Of a stretch of DNA of 27,284 nucleotides, positions 1 to 7,816 are shown piece by piece. This DNA comes from UBA1124 sp963933095 (GTDB lineage Bacteria; Pseudomonadota; Gammaproteobacteria; Pseudomonadales; Cellvibrionaceae). Numbering within the stretch: position 1 is the first letter of the stretch; every line of letters begins with the position of its first letter. Location of the stretch: positions 1 through 27,284 of the forward strand of contig CAWVSV010000027.1 of assembly GCA_963933095.1 (NCBI GenBank). Reading direction: 5' to 3'. Position numbers and translations under genes: made by a program. Under the pieces are notes generated by a model. The model did not search any database. It was not told the origin of the DNA and worked only from the letters and a program-made list of their open reading frames with translations.

Positions 1-2143
1 CGCCATCGCCGTTGAAATCACCCTGCTGGGCGGTCCAATCAGTCGACTTGTTGTTCAAGCTCTCGGTACGTTCAATAGTACCCATGCTGGTAGCAATGGC
101 AATTTCTGCACTGCCGTCAGTGTTGCGCCAGAACATATCGGCAATACCGTCGCCATTGAAGTCGTTATCAACCGCTGATGAACCGCTAGAGCTTGAAGAG
201 CTAGAAGAGCTAGAAGAACTAGAAGAACTACTGCTTGAAGAGCTAGAAGAAGAGCTGCTAGAACTTGAAGAAGAGCTATTGTCGATGATGTCTTCACATG
301 CTGCTAAATGAGTCCATTCACTGGCGCTCATAGTAGGTTCTTGTGTAGTCCACCATTTAGCAGTATAAGCGTCTCCGCCGTTCTGCTTCACGATGCCGCC
401 GGTGGTACTACCACCTGTCCACATAGGATATGCATCACAAGTGTTACCGACGATAACGCCGCCACCACCAGAGCTGCTACTTGAAGAGCTGCTGCTTGAA
501 GATATGCCGCTTGAAGAAGAGCTTGAAGAGCTTGAAGTGCCAGAGCCACCATAGGCCGCTAGAACGTCGGTAACCTTCTCCATCAGTGGGTTATTAGGGT
601 TGTTACAAACAGGAAGTTGTGACGGACTGCCATTACCACCGGTCGTTCCACCAGGACAATTCAGATCGCCATTAGCAACCCAAATGATAACACCACCGAG
701 GTTGTGATCTACCAAGTATTCAGCCTTAAGACCGACAGACTTGACGTTGTCGTAGCTCAGGAACTTACCTTCTTTACTCAGGTAAGGCACCTTGGCGGAA
801 TCATCCCAGCCCTCGGTCCAACCAGCCTTGTTGGCCTCAATGACGCGATGAGTTGGGGTACCTTCATAAGGTTCCCAGTCAGCATCACCGGCGGTCATGA
901 GTGGGCCATCAGGATCCAAGGTTTCTGCGCGTTTAATGGTTTCGCTACCAATCATGCCGAAATCAACGGTATCAACAGAGCGACCATAATAGGCCAATCC
1001 CATGTTGATTTTTTCAGAAGGGACACCTATGCCAATCATCCAGGTGGCCAGAGAATCCCAGTTAAAGGTTGCCAAAACGGCAGCAACTTCTGGATTGTCC
1101 TCGTAACCGGTACCGCTACCTGGGTAATCATACAGCGGGGAGTTGTGACCCGCATTGTTAGACCAACCACCGTTGTAGTCGTAGGTCATCATGTTGAAAG
1201 CATCCATACTGGAATCGAGTTCAGCCCAATCAAAACCTTGCAACTTGCGAATGTCGGCAGAGAATGCCGCTGTGATGAGCTTATCGGGACCAATCGCAGC
1301 GCGAATATCGCGCATCATCAGTTCAAAGTTCTCGTGATCGATGGTGCGACCGCCGTTTTCTTCGGTCCGTGGGTCATGGTCGAAGATATTCATACCAAAA
1401 TCGCCTGGGTACTCCCAGTCGATATCAATACCGTCAAAGCCCATATCGATCAATTTTACACAATCTTCGATAAATCTGGCGCGCAAGGCATCATCAGCCA
1501 TTACTACAGGAAAGTGCTTGCTGAGTGACCAACCACCCAGAGACGCCATCACCTTGGAACCCGTAGAGTTCGCATGCTCGATGATACCGGGTGAACCGCC
1601 AACCGTTTTAACAGGGATTGGGTAGTCACCGGTCAAGCCGGAAGGGGTGTGAGTCCAGCTGTTGGACGTGTAGGTAATCTCCTGAGCTTCAATACGGTCA
1701 CGTAATGCTTGGCCAGCATCAAGGGGGCTTACGAATTGAACTTTATCCACGTCACCGAAGTACATGGACAGGTCCCAGCTGCTGTAAATATCCGTGTACA
1801 GTAGGTCTGCTGGCTCTTGAGATTCGCTCTCTAAGTAGATCTTTTTGTTGCGGTGATCGCTTGAGTGCAGGGAACCGTCTTTGGCCAGACCAAAGAAAGA
1901 CCAGTTGAGGATAGTGTACTGATCCACAGGCACATTGACGTGGTTGAGCATCCCCTTAGTGGGAACACCTGCAGCTGAGTCTTTCCACTGATCCCAGTTA
2001 CTGACGTAACCAATCACCATTTTGTTGTGATCGTTTTTGGTCGCCGCCAGGATGTCTAGTGAAACACCCATAGTGGCAACTAGAGCGGTAGCACCGGCAA
2101 TAGCTTTAACAAGCTTGCGCTTGTTGGCTTGAATCAATTTCAT
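1..2143 (-). CDS. Secreted GH18 chitinase, multidomain (C-terminus beyond window)
   Basis: This enzyme should hydrolyse chitin outside the cell. 714 codons are visible from an ATG at 2143, preceded by GAGAGG, and the frame stays open to the left edge. Residues 1 to about 34 form a long basic/hydrophobic signal peptide. The GH18 domain spans roughly residues 42-505. Its catalytic DxxDxDxE signature reads DGIDIDWE, with the proton donor at E244, and MMTYDYNG supplies the conserved MxYD-type motif. A serine-rich linker follows (about 537-558). Next is a small two-cysteine domain (about 569-616) containing AKWWTTQEP, typical of a CBM5/12 chitin-binding module. A second serine tract (about 622-656) leads into the first FG-GAP/VCBS-like repeats (DFNGDGIADMFWR). 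The catalytic domain differs from that of the neighbouring chitinase, whereas the C-terminal module is nearly the same. The family call is firm; substrate preference cannot be read from sequence. Confidence 0.93.
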   Translation of the reverse strand, partial: MKLIQANKRKLVKAIAGATALVATMGVSLDILAATKNDHNKMVIGYVSNWDQWKDSAAGVPTKGMLNHVNVPVDQYTILNWSFFGLAKDGSLHSSDHRNKKIYLESESQEPADLLYTDIYSSWDLSMYFGDVDKVQFVSPLDAGQALRDRIEAQEITYTSNSWTHTPSGLTGDYPIPVKTVGGSPGIIEHANSTGSKVMASLGGWSLSKHFPVVMADDALRARFIEDCVKLIDMGFDGIDIDWEYPGDFGMNIFDHDPRTEENGGRTIDHENFELMMRDIRAAIGPDKLITAAFSADIRKLQGFDWAELDSSMDAFNMMTYDYNGGWSNNAGHNSPLYDYPGSGTGYEDNPEVAAVLATFNWDSLATWMIGIGVPSEKINMGLAYYGRSVDTVDFGMIGSETIKRAETLDPDGPLMTAGDADWEPYEGTPTHRVIEANKAGWTEGWDDSAKVPYLSKEGKFLSYDNVKSVGLKAEYLVDHNLGGVIIWVANGDLNCPGGTTGGNGSPSQLPVCNNPNNPLMEKVTDVLAAYGGSGTSSSSSSSSSGISSSSSSSSSSSGGGGVIVGNTCDAYPMWTGGSTTGGIVKQNGGDAYTAKWWTTQEPTMSASEWTHLAACEDIIDNSSSSSSSSSSSSSSSSSSSSSSSSSSSSSSSGSSAVDNDFNGDGIADMFWRNTDGSAEIAIATSMGTIERTESLNNKSTDWTAQQGDFNGDG

Positions 2144-2283
2144 TGGTATAGCCTCTCATTATGATTTTTTTTATTTGCGTAGCGTGTCGGCGGGCGACAT
2201 GTATTAAATGGAACCCTGTATTCTCAACCGACTAACCTTAAATTCGTTACCGCCTGAGGTTTTTTCTACGTTAACGAATAAAC

Positions 2284-2311
2284 AATATCTTGTTTAGTAA
2301 TAATAAATCAA
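2284..2311 (-). promoter_or_regulatory. Candidate sigma-70 promoter of the first chitinase gene
   Basis: Read on the minus strand, TTGATT (2306-2311) and GATATT (2284-2289) are separated by 16 bp, each matching four of six consensus bases. The region is AT-rich and lies about 140 bp upstream of the ATG. The three-half-site element lies about 50 bp further upstream, a position expected for an activator. This is a weak call made by eye. Confidence 0.25.
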
Positions 2312-2358
2312 CGTTTGAAAACTAAAAAGAAGGTAATTTAGGTCGTTAGTCGCAATCT

Positions 2359-2385
2359 GTCACCGCAGGTTACGACTGTGTTACG
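2359..2385 (-). promoter_or_regulatory. Three-half-site regulatory element upstream of chitinase gene 1
   Basis: On the minus strand the half-sites GTAAC, GTAAC and GTGAC follow one another with starts 11 and 10 bp apart. The same arrangement, 21 of 27 bases identical, occurs at 6193-6219 upstream of the second chitinase. It lies about 216 bp before the start codon. Direct repeats one helical turn apart are typical of response-regulator or activator sites. The regulator is unknown. Confidence 0.5.
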
Positions 2386-2793
2386 TAATGAATCTGAATA
2401 TTTTCAGGCTGCACAAATGATGCATTCAAAAGAGGGTCTAATGCCATGTTTGTCCGGTGCATAGCTCGAGCGCCATAATTCTGAGTCTAGATGGTTAATT
2501 GAGTGCTCATAACTCGGTTAACCGCGGCCGAAGCAATGAAAACTTGCCTTCAGGTAGCTGCCCAGAAGTGCTCTATAAAAGCCTAAATGACTCTGAGGGG
2601 CAGCATTTAAACAGCTGGATGTGGCTCGGTGATGGTTCAGGTGTCTTGCAGCTTTAAAGGAGCTACGGTCATCCAGTGTTTTAGACTGATCCTGCTTTGC
2701 AGTTTTATAAAGCCTGCCTGTTCTCCAGGGGGTATGTAACACTGAATGATGTACCTAAAGCCTTAAGCATTTGTTGGTAGCAAAATTTTGCCA

Positions 2794-2828
2794 TAAAAAA
2801 CCCGCACCCCTTTTCAAGGGCGCGGGTT
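2794..2828 (-). terminator. Rho-independent terminator after chitinase gene 2
   Basis: On the minus strand a 13-bp stem (arms 2816-2828 and 2799-2811, two G-U pairs) with a GAAA loop is followed directly by a run of T (2794-2800). It begins 22 bases after the stop codon of the second chitinase gene, so the two chitinase genes are probably transcribed separately. Confidence 0.88.
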
Positions 2829-2849
2829 GTTAATGCGCTAGGTTGGACT

Positions 2850-5800
2850 CTAGTGTACGAGAGACCAGCCTGATGGTTTAGAGCCCATAATCTGCATACT
2901 CTGCTGATTACCTTGAGGATTACTTATAGAAAGCATAACTTCGCCAGTAGCGGGCTTATGCCACAGGACGTCGGCACGACCATCACCATTAAAGTTTGCC
3001 AGCAGTTGGGTCCAAGCAGAGAATTTATCAGCTAAATTCTCAACACGAGCCTGACCACCTGTCGCGCCACTGATGGCAACTTTCACGGTTCCAGTTGCCG
3101 CTCTACGCCACAGAATGTCGTGGCGAAAATCACCATTAAGGTCGGCTAGATAAGCAGTCCAAGCGTTAAACTTGGCGAAATGAGTTACAGAAGAACTCTG
3201 CTTACCGTCTGTACCACTGATGCCTACTTTTACAGTGCCATCACCGCCCTTGCGCCAAAAGATATCGTCACGTCCGTCGCCGTTAAAGTCAGCCACTTGA
3301 ACATCCCACGCTGTGAAACGTGCAAATGGTGCAGCATTAACTACATTGGCTTGCTGACCATTAGCATCGGTTAGGACAACTTTAGACTCACCGGTAACAC
3401 CGCGACGCCACAACATATCGTCACCACCGTCACCGTTAAAGTCACCGACGAAAACGTCCCAAGCAGCACCCTTGTCGAAATAACCGGTCTCGAGACGGGC
3501 CTGATCACCATTGGCATCGCTAATAGCTACGGCAACCGTACCGACTGATGGCTTGCGCCATAAAATATCGTCGCGACCATCGGCATTAAAGTCACCAACA
3601 TGGGCCTCCCAAGCACTACCTTTGGCAGCCATATTATGGACGTTACCTTGATTACCGTTAGCATTGCTAATAGCAACTTTAACTGCGCCGGTCATGCTGT
3701 CGCGCCATAGTGTATCCACCGCGCCATCGCCATTGAAATCACCCTGCTGAGCAGTCCAATCAGTCGACTTATTGTTTAGACTCTCGGTACGATCAATAGC
3801 CCCAATGCTGTTAGCAATAGCAATTTCTGCAGTGCCGTCGGTGTTGCGCCAGAAGATATCGGCAATACCGTCACCATTGAAGTCATTATCAACACCTGAA
3901 AAAGAACCGCTAGAGCTTGAAGAAGAGCCACTTGAGCTACTACTGGAAGAGCTAGATGAGCTGCTTGAGCTTGACGAAGAACTACCGTTATTGTCTGGTG
4001 GACAGTCCGCTGTCTTCCACGCTGAGTCGGACGCCCAGCCAACACCAGGTTCATAAGCGTTATTGCCGCTCGAGCACCAGCCGCTAATTAGGCATTCATA
4101 GCCAGAGCCGGCGTTAAACACTTGGTCGCCGGTGGCATAAGTTGCGTTAGTATCAAAGTTTTCGCAGCTGCCGACGGAGCCGCCAGAAGACGAGCTACTT
4201 GAGCTACTGGAACTGCTTATGCCAGAACTACTACTAGAAGATGAGCTGCTCGAACTTGAAGAGCTGCTACTGGAAGCGCTCGAACTAGACGAAGAACTGC
4301 TGCTCGTGCCTTCAGAGTGCCCCAAACCTGTGTGCATGGCATTGAGTATATCGCCGTTGTCGGCGTCTATTTCCCAGGCAAACAAGCCGCCAAGGCCTTT
4401 ATTTAATACATACTGACCTTTGGCCTCAATCGAGCGAGGGTTGTCGTAGGTGATCAGGTCGCCACTTGCTGCATTCCAGCTGTAAGCCGCTTCGGCGATT
4501 TCGTCATAGCCCGCGACCCAGCTGCCAGACTCCATGCTGTTGACGATATTGCGGTAGTCCACAACGCCGTCTTCCCAAGTGCCGCGCACTTTGCCGGTAG
4601 CGGTGCCGGTGAATGGATTGCTGGGATCGGTCATATTGCTAACGCCGGTCCAGCCGCGGCCGTACATAGTGGCACCCACTACAATTTTACCGGGGTCTAC
4701 GCCCTGATCCAGCAGCGCCTGCACACCGTTATCGGTGGTGTACTCCTCATCGGAGCGCCAGGCGGTGGCGTAGAGCGCAGTCTGGTGGCCGAGTACATCA
4801 TTGGTCCAGGCCCCGTGGAAGTCGTAAGACATCAGGAAAATCTTGTCCATATACTCCTGGGCCGCGCCGTAATCGACGATATCGATCTTATCTTTACCGG
4901 CGCTTATCGCCGAGGTCAGTTCCAGAGAGCGGCCTGTTTCAGCTTCTAGCTTGTCCAGCATGGCGCGCAGGTCGCGCATCAGTATGCGATAGGTTTCGCC
5001 ATCGTTAATAGGGTCGCCCAAGGTCGGGTTGGCGCCCTTGCCGCCGGGGAATTCCCAGTCGATATCGACACCGTCAAAGAACTTCCATACGCGCAGGTAT
5101 TCTTCGACTGAATCGACGAAGGTTTTGCGTTTCACTTCATCGTCAAGGAAGTAGAAGGGGTCGGACAGGGTCCAGCCACCGACGGAAGGCAAAATTTTCA
5201 GATTCGGGTGGGCCTGCTTCAGTGCCATCAGCTGGCCGAAAGTTCCTTTGTAGGCCGCGCTGGTGTTTTGGGTGCCATCCAGTGGAATCTGCAAGGCGGC
5301 CCAAGGGTCGTGAATGGTAATTTGGAAGTCTTCGCGGCCGGCGCAGGATCTCATTAGGGCGTTGAAGGAGTTGCCGTCTTCGATCTCTTTGAGGCTGTCG
5401 TTGAGACCATCGCCACCACAAATTGGCGCAAAGCCGTAGAGGATGTGAGTCAAATTTTCACCGGCCACCTTGTCGACATTGAATCGGCGACCGTATACGC
5501 CCCACTCAACAAAGTAGGCGCCGACAGTGTTGCCGCTGCTGTTGATGTAAGATTTATTGTTTTCGCCCACATTAGAGGCCAAAGGCGCCAAGTGACTACC
5601 ATCGGTATCGGCGACAACAATCGGCTTGGAGGTGGATTCGGAACAGCCATCAGCATTACACAGGGCCACGGTAACATCGTAGCGACCGCCCTGAGTGATT
5701 TCCAAGGTAGCTATGCCAGCCTGGCTGTCGCTGATATCTTGAGTAAAGACAGTCTCGCCGTTTAAGCGGTATTCGGCGCGTGTGGCGTCGTCACCCGAGC

Positions 5801-6014
5801 CCCAGCTGGTGGCCCAAGGTACATCGACGTCGGCGTGAGTTTTAATGGTGTACAAATCGTTATAGGCGGTGGCGGCGTGATTGACTTCGATAATCGAAAA
5901 ATCGACGGCCATCCAGTCCAAGCGCGGTGTGCCCGGCAATGCGGCAGTAGCGATAGCACTGGCGAGCAATGTAGGAATAGCGACCAATGTTGGTAGCTGT
6001 TTGATAAATTTCAT
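2850..6014 (-). CDS. Secreted ChiA-type GH18 chitinase with CBM5 and FG-GAP repeats
   Basis: This is a complete 1054-residue extracellular chitinase. A signal peptide (about 1-24, ending ATA-ALP) precedes an N-terminal Ig/FnIII-like domain of the kind found in Serratia ChiA (about 25-150). The GH18 barrel spans about 160-565. It contains GGWTLSDPF, the catalytic DGVDIDWE with the acid at E321 (close to E315 of Serratia ChiA) and MSYDFHG. Serine tract 1 (571 to about 610) leads to a cysteine-bounded chitin-binding domain at 617-671. Serine tract 2 (about 677-704) leads to seven copies of an approximately 50-residue repeat with the core FNGDGxxDxxWR (about 707-1054), resembling FG-GAP/VCBS calcium-binding propeller repeats. 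The ATG at 6014 follows CCGAGG. The gene has its own terminator and shares an upstream element with the neighbouring chitinase. The role of the propeller (surface attachment, secretion or glycan binding) is not established by the sequence. Confidence 0.95.
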   Translation of the reverse strand: MKFIKQLPTLVAIPTLLASAIATAALPGTPRLDWMAVDFSIIEVNHAATAYNDLYTIKTHADVDVPWATSWGSGDDATRAEYRLNGETVFTQDISDSQAGIATLEITQGGRYDVTVALCNADGCSESTSKPIVVADTDGSHLAPLASNVGENNKSYINSSGNTVGAYFVEWGVYGRRFNVDKVAGENLTHILYGFAPICGGDGLNDSLKEIEDGNSFNALMRSCAGREDFQITIHDPWAALQIPLDGTQNTSAAYKGTFGQLMALKQAHPNLKILPSVGGWTLSDPFYFLDDEVKRKTFVDSVEEYLRVWKFFDGVDIDWEFPGGKGANPTLGDPINDGETYRILMRDLRAMLDKLEAETGRSLELTSAISAGKDKIDIVDYGAAQEYMDKIFLMSYDFHGAWTNDVLGHQTALYATAWRSDEEYTTDNGVQALLDQGVDPGKIVVGATMYGRGWTGVSNMTDPSNPFTGTATGKVRGTWEDGVVDYRNIVNSMESGSWVAGYDEIAEAAYSWNAASGDLITYDNPRSIEAKGQYVLNKGLGGLFAWEIDADNGDILNAMHTGLGHSEGTSSSSSSSSSASSSSSSSSSSSSSSSSSGISSSSSSSSSSSGGSVGSCENFDTNATYATGDQVFNAGSGYECLISGWCSSGNNAYEPGVGWASDSAWKTADCPPDNNGSSSSSSSSSSSSSSSSSSGSSSSSSGSFSGVDNDFNGDGIADIFWRNTDGTAEIAIANSIGAIDRTESLNNKSTDWTAQQGDFNGDGAVDTLWRDSMTGAVKVAISNANGNQGNVHNMAAKGSAWEAHVGDFNADGRDDILWRKPSVGTVAVAISDANGDQARLETGYFDKGAAWDVFVGDFNGDGGDDMLWRRGVTGESKVVLTDANGQQANVVNAAPFARFTAWDVQVADFNGDGRDDIFWRKGGDGTVKVGISGTDGKQSSSVTHFAKFNAWTAYLADLNGDFRHDILWRRAATGTVKVAISGATGGQARVENLADKFSAWTQLLANFNGDGRADVLWHKPATGEVMLSISNPQGNQQSMQIMGSKPSGWSLVH

Positions 6015-6192
6015 CGGTAAGCCTCGGTATTTTATTATTGTTGGTGGTGCTTTTTTGAGTCTGATTGGCGCGGCTGGCGCTTAGGGGAATAGTTATATAT
6101 TTTGCAGATTACATCTTTACTGATGCACCTTAGCCTGTAGCTGGTCGACTGTTCAAGTATTCCGAGGTGGATCATCTATCTTTGCAAGGGCT

Positions 6193-6219
6193 GTCACAGC
6201 AGGTGACACCGATGTTACG
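6193..6219 (-). promoter_or_regulatory. Three-half-site regulatory element upstream of chitinase gene 2
   Basis: On the minus strand GTAAC, GTCAC and GTGAC occur with starts 11 and 10 bp apart, exactly as at 2359-2385. The last two half-sites also read as the perfect inverted repeat GTCAC-N5-GTGAC (6193-6207) on the plus strand. The element lies about 179 bp before the start codon. Confidence 0.5.
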
Positions 6220-6294
6220 GTGGGTTGCAGATGCGGGTGTGCTCTGTTTTTTGGTGGGGGTTCGGAGTAGTTATTGCCGGCCAATAATAAATAG

Positions 6295-6342
6295 CCGATA
6301 AAAAGGGGGTCAGAGTTTTAGCTCTGGCCCCCTTTTTATCGG
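6295..6342. terminator. Long hairpin terminator after dapD, probably bidirectional
   Basis: A 21-bp stem (6295-6315 with 6322-6342, one G-T pair) closes on a six-base loop. It contains a GGGGG/CCCCC block flanked by an A5/T5 block, giving a T-run in either direction. It lies just after the dapD stop at 6366 and insulates the housekeeping block from the chitinase genes. Confidence 0.85.
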
Positions 6343-6365
6343 GCTTAATTATCAGCTGCTTGTAC

Positions 6366-7397
6366 TTAGTTGGCGTGCAGCTCGGCATTCAGCTCAATAG
6401 CGCTTTTATTGGTTAGACATTCAATTGCACCGCTAATAGAGTTGCGGCGGAACAATAAATCAGACTTGTCAGAAAGGTCGCGAGCTTTAACGTTGTCTAC
6501 TTCTGCCCCTTTGTCGTCGAGCATTACTACTTTGGTGCCTGGAGTAATATAAAGCCCAGATTCTATGGTGCAGCGATCGCCCAGTGGAATACCGGTGCCG
6601 GCATTAGCACCGAGCAGGCATTCTTTACCCACTTTAATCACGATGTTACCGCCGCCAGAAAGAGTGCCCATAGTGGAGCAGCCGCCGCCGAGATCAGAAC
6701 CAGCGCCAATCATCACGCCTGCAGAGATGCGACCTTCAATCATGCCTGGGCCCTCGGTGCCAGCGTTAAAGTTGACGAAACCTTCGTGCATAATCGTAGT
6801 GCCCTCACCAATATAGGCGCCTAGGCGTACGCGGGCGGTGTGGGCAATACGGACACCGCTGGGGACGACGTAGTTGGTCATTTTCGGAAATTTATCAACG
6901 CAGTCAACCGACAGCAATTCGCCATTTAGGCGCGCCTGCAGTTGGCGCTCTGGCAGTTCGGCAAGATCGATAGCGCCCTGATTGGTCCAGGCTACATTAG
7001 GCAGAGCGCCAAATAGGCCGTCTAATACCAAACAATGGGGTTTTACTAGGCGATGTGAAATCAGTTGCAGCTTTAGGTAGCCCTCAGGTACAGAGCTTGG
7101 CGCGGCATCGGTTTCAAGCAAGGTTGCAACCAATGGACGTTTACTATTGGCGAAACTCCTAACAATGGCGGCTTGATCGAGACTGCCGGCCGCTTCTAAT
7201 GCGGTGACTAAAGGTTCGAGTTTAGCGGTATCCAAAGCAATGGCCTGGTTGCCACCAGTAAAGCCCAATACCGCCGCTACGGCTGAAGCAATGGCCTCGG
7301 ACGGATTCAGCAGTGGTTGCGGGTAGAAAACTTCTAGCCACTCGCCTTTGTTGTTGTTAGTGCCTACGCCAAAACCCAAACTAAATAATTTGCTCAT
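6366..7397 (-). CDS. dapD: 2,3,4,5-tetrahydropyridine-2,6-dicarboxylate N-succinyltransferase (DapD)
   Basis: DapD transfers succinyl from succinyl-CoA to tetrahydrodipicolinate in the succinylase branch of lysine/meso-diaminopimelate synthesis, in the cytoplasm. The protein has 343 residues, matching the long DapD class of Pseudomonas rather than the 274-residue E. coli type. The N-terminal half is the class-specific region. The C-terminal half is a left-handed beta-helix with hexapeptide repeats (RVRLGAYIGEGTTIMHEGFVN, then GRISAGVMIGAGSDLGGG). The ATG at 7397 follows AAGGAAA. It lies 24 bp after the ArsC/YffB-like gene and shares the pathway with dapC upstream, which supports the assignment. 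It is the last gene of the minus-strand block. Confidence 0.96.
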   Translation of the reverse strand: MSKLFSLGFGVGTNNNKGEWLEVFYPQPLLNPSEAIASAVAAVLGFTGGNQAIALDTAKLEPLVTALEAAGSLDQAAIVRSFANSKRPLVATLLETDAAPSSVPEGYLKLQLISHRLVKPHCLVLDGLFGALPNVAWTNQGAIDLAELPERQLQARLNGELLSVDCVDKFPKMTNYVVPSGVRIAHTARVRLGAYIGEGTTIMHEGFVNFNAGTEGPGMIEGRISAGVMIGAGSDLGGGCSTMGTLSGGGNIVIKVGKECLLGANAGTGIPLGDRCTIESGLYITPGTKVVMLDDKGAEVDNVKARDLSDKSDLLFRRNSISGAIECLTNKSAIELNAELHAN

Positions 7398-7421
7398 GAT
7401 TGTTTCCTTAGTGTCAAAATT

Positions 7422-7766
7422 TTATAAAAATTTGTGTTCAAATTCCGCGGCCTTAAAACCTACGCTAAAAGCACCGTTAAGTTCGATTAGCGGGCGTTTT
7501 ATTAATGTCGGGCTGGCTAAAATGACATCGACCGCCGAACTGTTGTTGAGGTTCAATTTAGTATCGTTGTCGAGCTGCTGCCAAGTCGTGCTGCGTTTGT
7601 TGATTAGCGTTTCCCAGCCCAGTGCTGCTACCCAATGTTGCACCTGAGCCGCGGTAATACCATCGCTGCGAAAATCGTGAAAGGTATAGTCGCTATTATT
7701 GGCTTCTAGCCACTTGCGCGCTTTTTTGACGGTGTCGCAGTTTTTGATGCCGAAGAGTGTGGTCAT
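7422..7766 (-). CDS. ArsC/Spx-family protein, YffB-like
   Basis: This is a 114-residue protein of the ArsC-like thioredoxin-fold family. It opens with TTLFGIKNCDTVKKARKWL, where the single N-terminal cysteine C10 occupies the family active-site position. The tail contains SPTLIKRPLIE, the conserved cis-proline/arginine segment. The length fits YffB (about 115-118). In Pseudomonas-like genomes a gene of this type also sits next to dapD. The ATG follows AAGG. Members are thought to be glutathione- or thiol-dependent reductases, but the physiological substrate is unknown, and arsenate reduction should not be assumed. Confidence 0.85.
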   Translation of the reverse strand: MTTLFGIKNCDTVKKARKWLEANNSDYTFHDFRSDGITAAQVQHWVAALGWETLINKRSTTWQQLDNDTKLNLNNSSAVDVILASPTLIKRPLIELNGAFSVGFKAAEFEHKFL

Positions 7767-7816
7767 GTCACAGCCTTAAAATGATTTGCAGTTAAATGGG
7801 GGTTGAAGCTAAAAAC

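Larger units (their letters stand above)
2144..2849. other. Intergenic region between the two chitinase genes
   Basis: This 706-bp stretch holds the upstream region of the first chitinase gene and, at its right end, the terminator of the second. Apart from a weak promoter candidate and the half-site element listed separately, I see nothing convincing. A 74-codon minus-strand frame at 2518-2742 shows no recognisable protein features and no clear ribosome-binding site. The segment 2400-2760 remains unexplained. Confidence 0.6.
6015..6365. other. Intergenic region upstream of chitinase gene 2
   Basis: This 351-bp gap contains the upstream regulatory region of the second chitinase gene (6015-6220), including the shared half-site element. 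It also holds the large terminator hairpin that ends the dapD-side transcription unit. A TATAAC-like hexamer lies near 6092-6097 on the minus strand but has no good -35 partner, so no promoter is called. Confidence 0.6.

Noticed and set aside
12..311. Leu/Glu-rich plus-strand ORF (also at 3772-4056 and 4219-4416)
   Set aside because: These are antisense readings of poly-serine codons and the FG-GAP module.
704..1528. 274-codon plus-strand ORF
   Set aside because: It is antisense to the GH18 catalytic domain of the first chitinase, which has clear family motifs. The plus-strand frame shows none.
2518..2742. 74-codon minus-strand ORF between the chitinases
   Set aside because: No recognisable motif, no clear ribosome-binding site and no supporting context.
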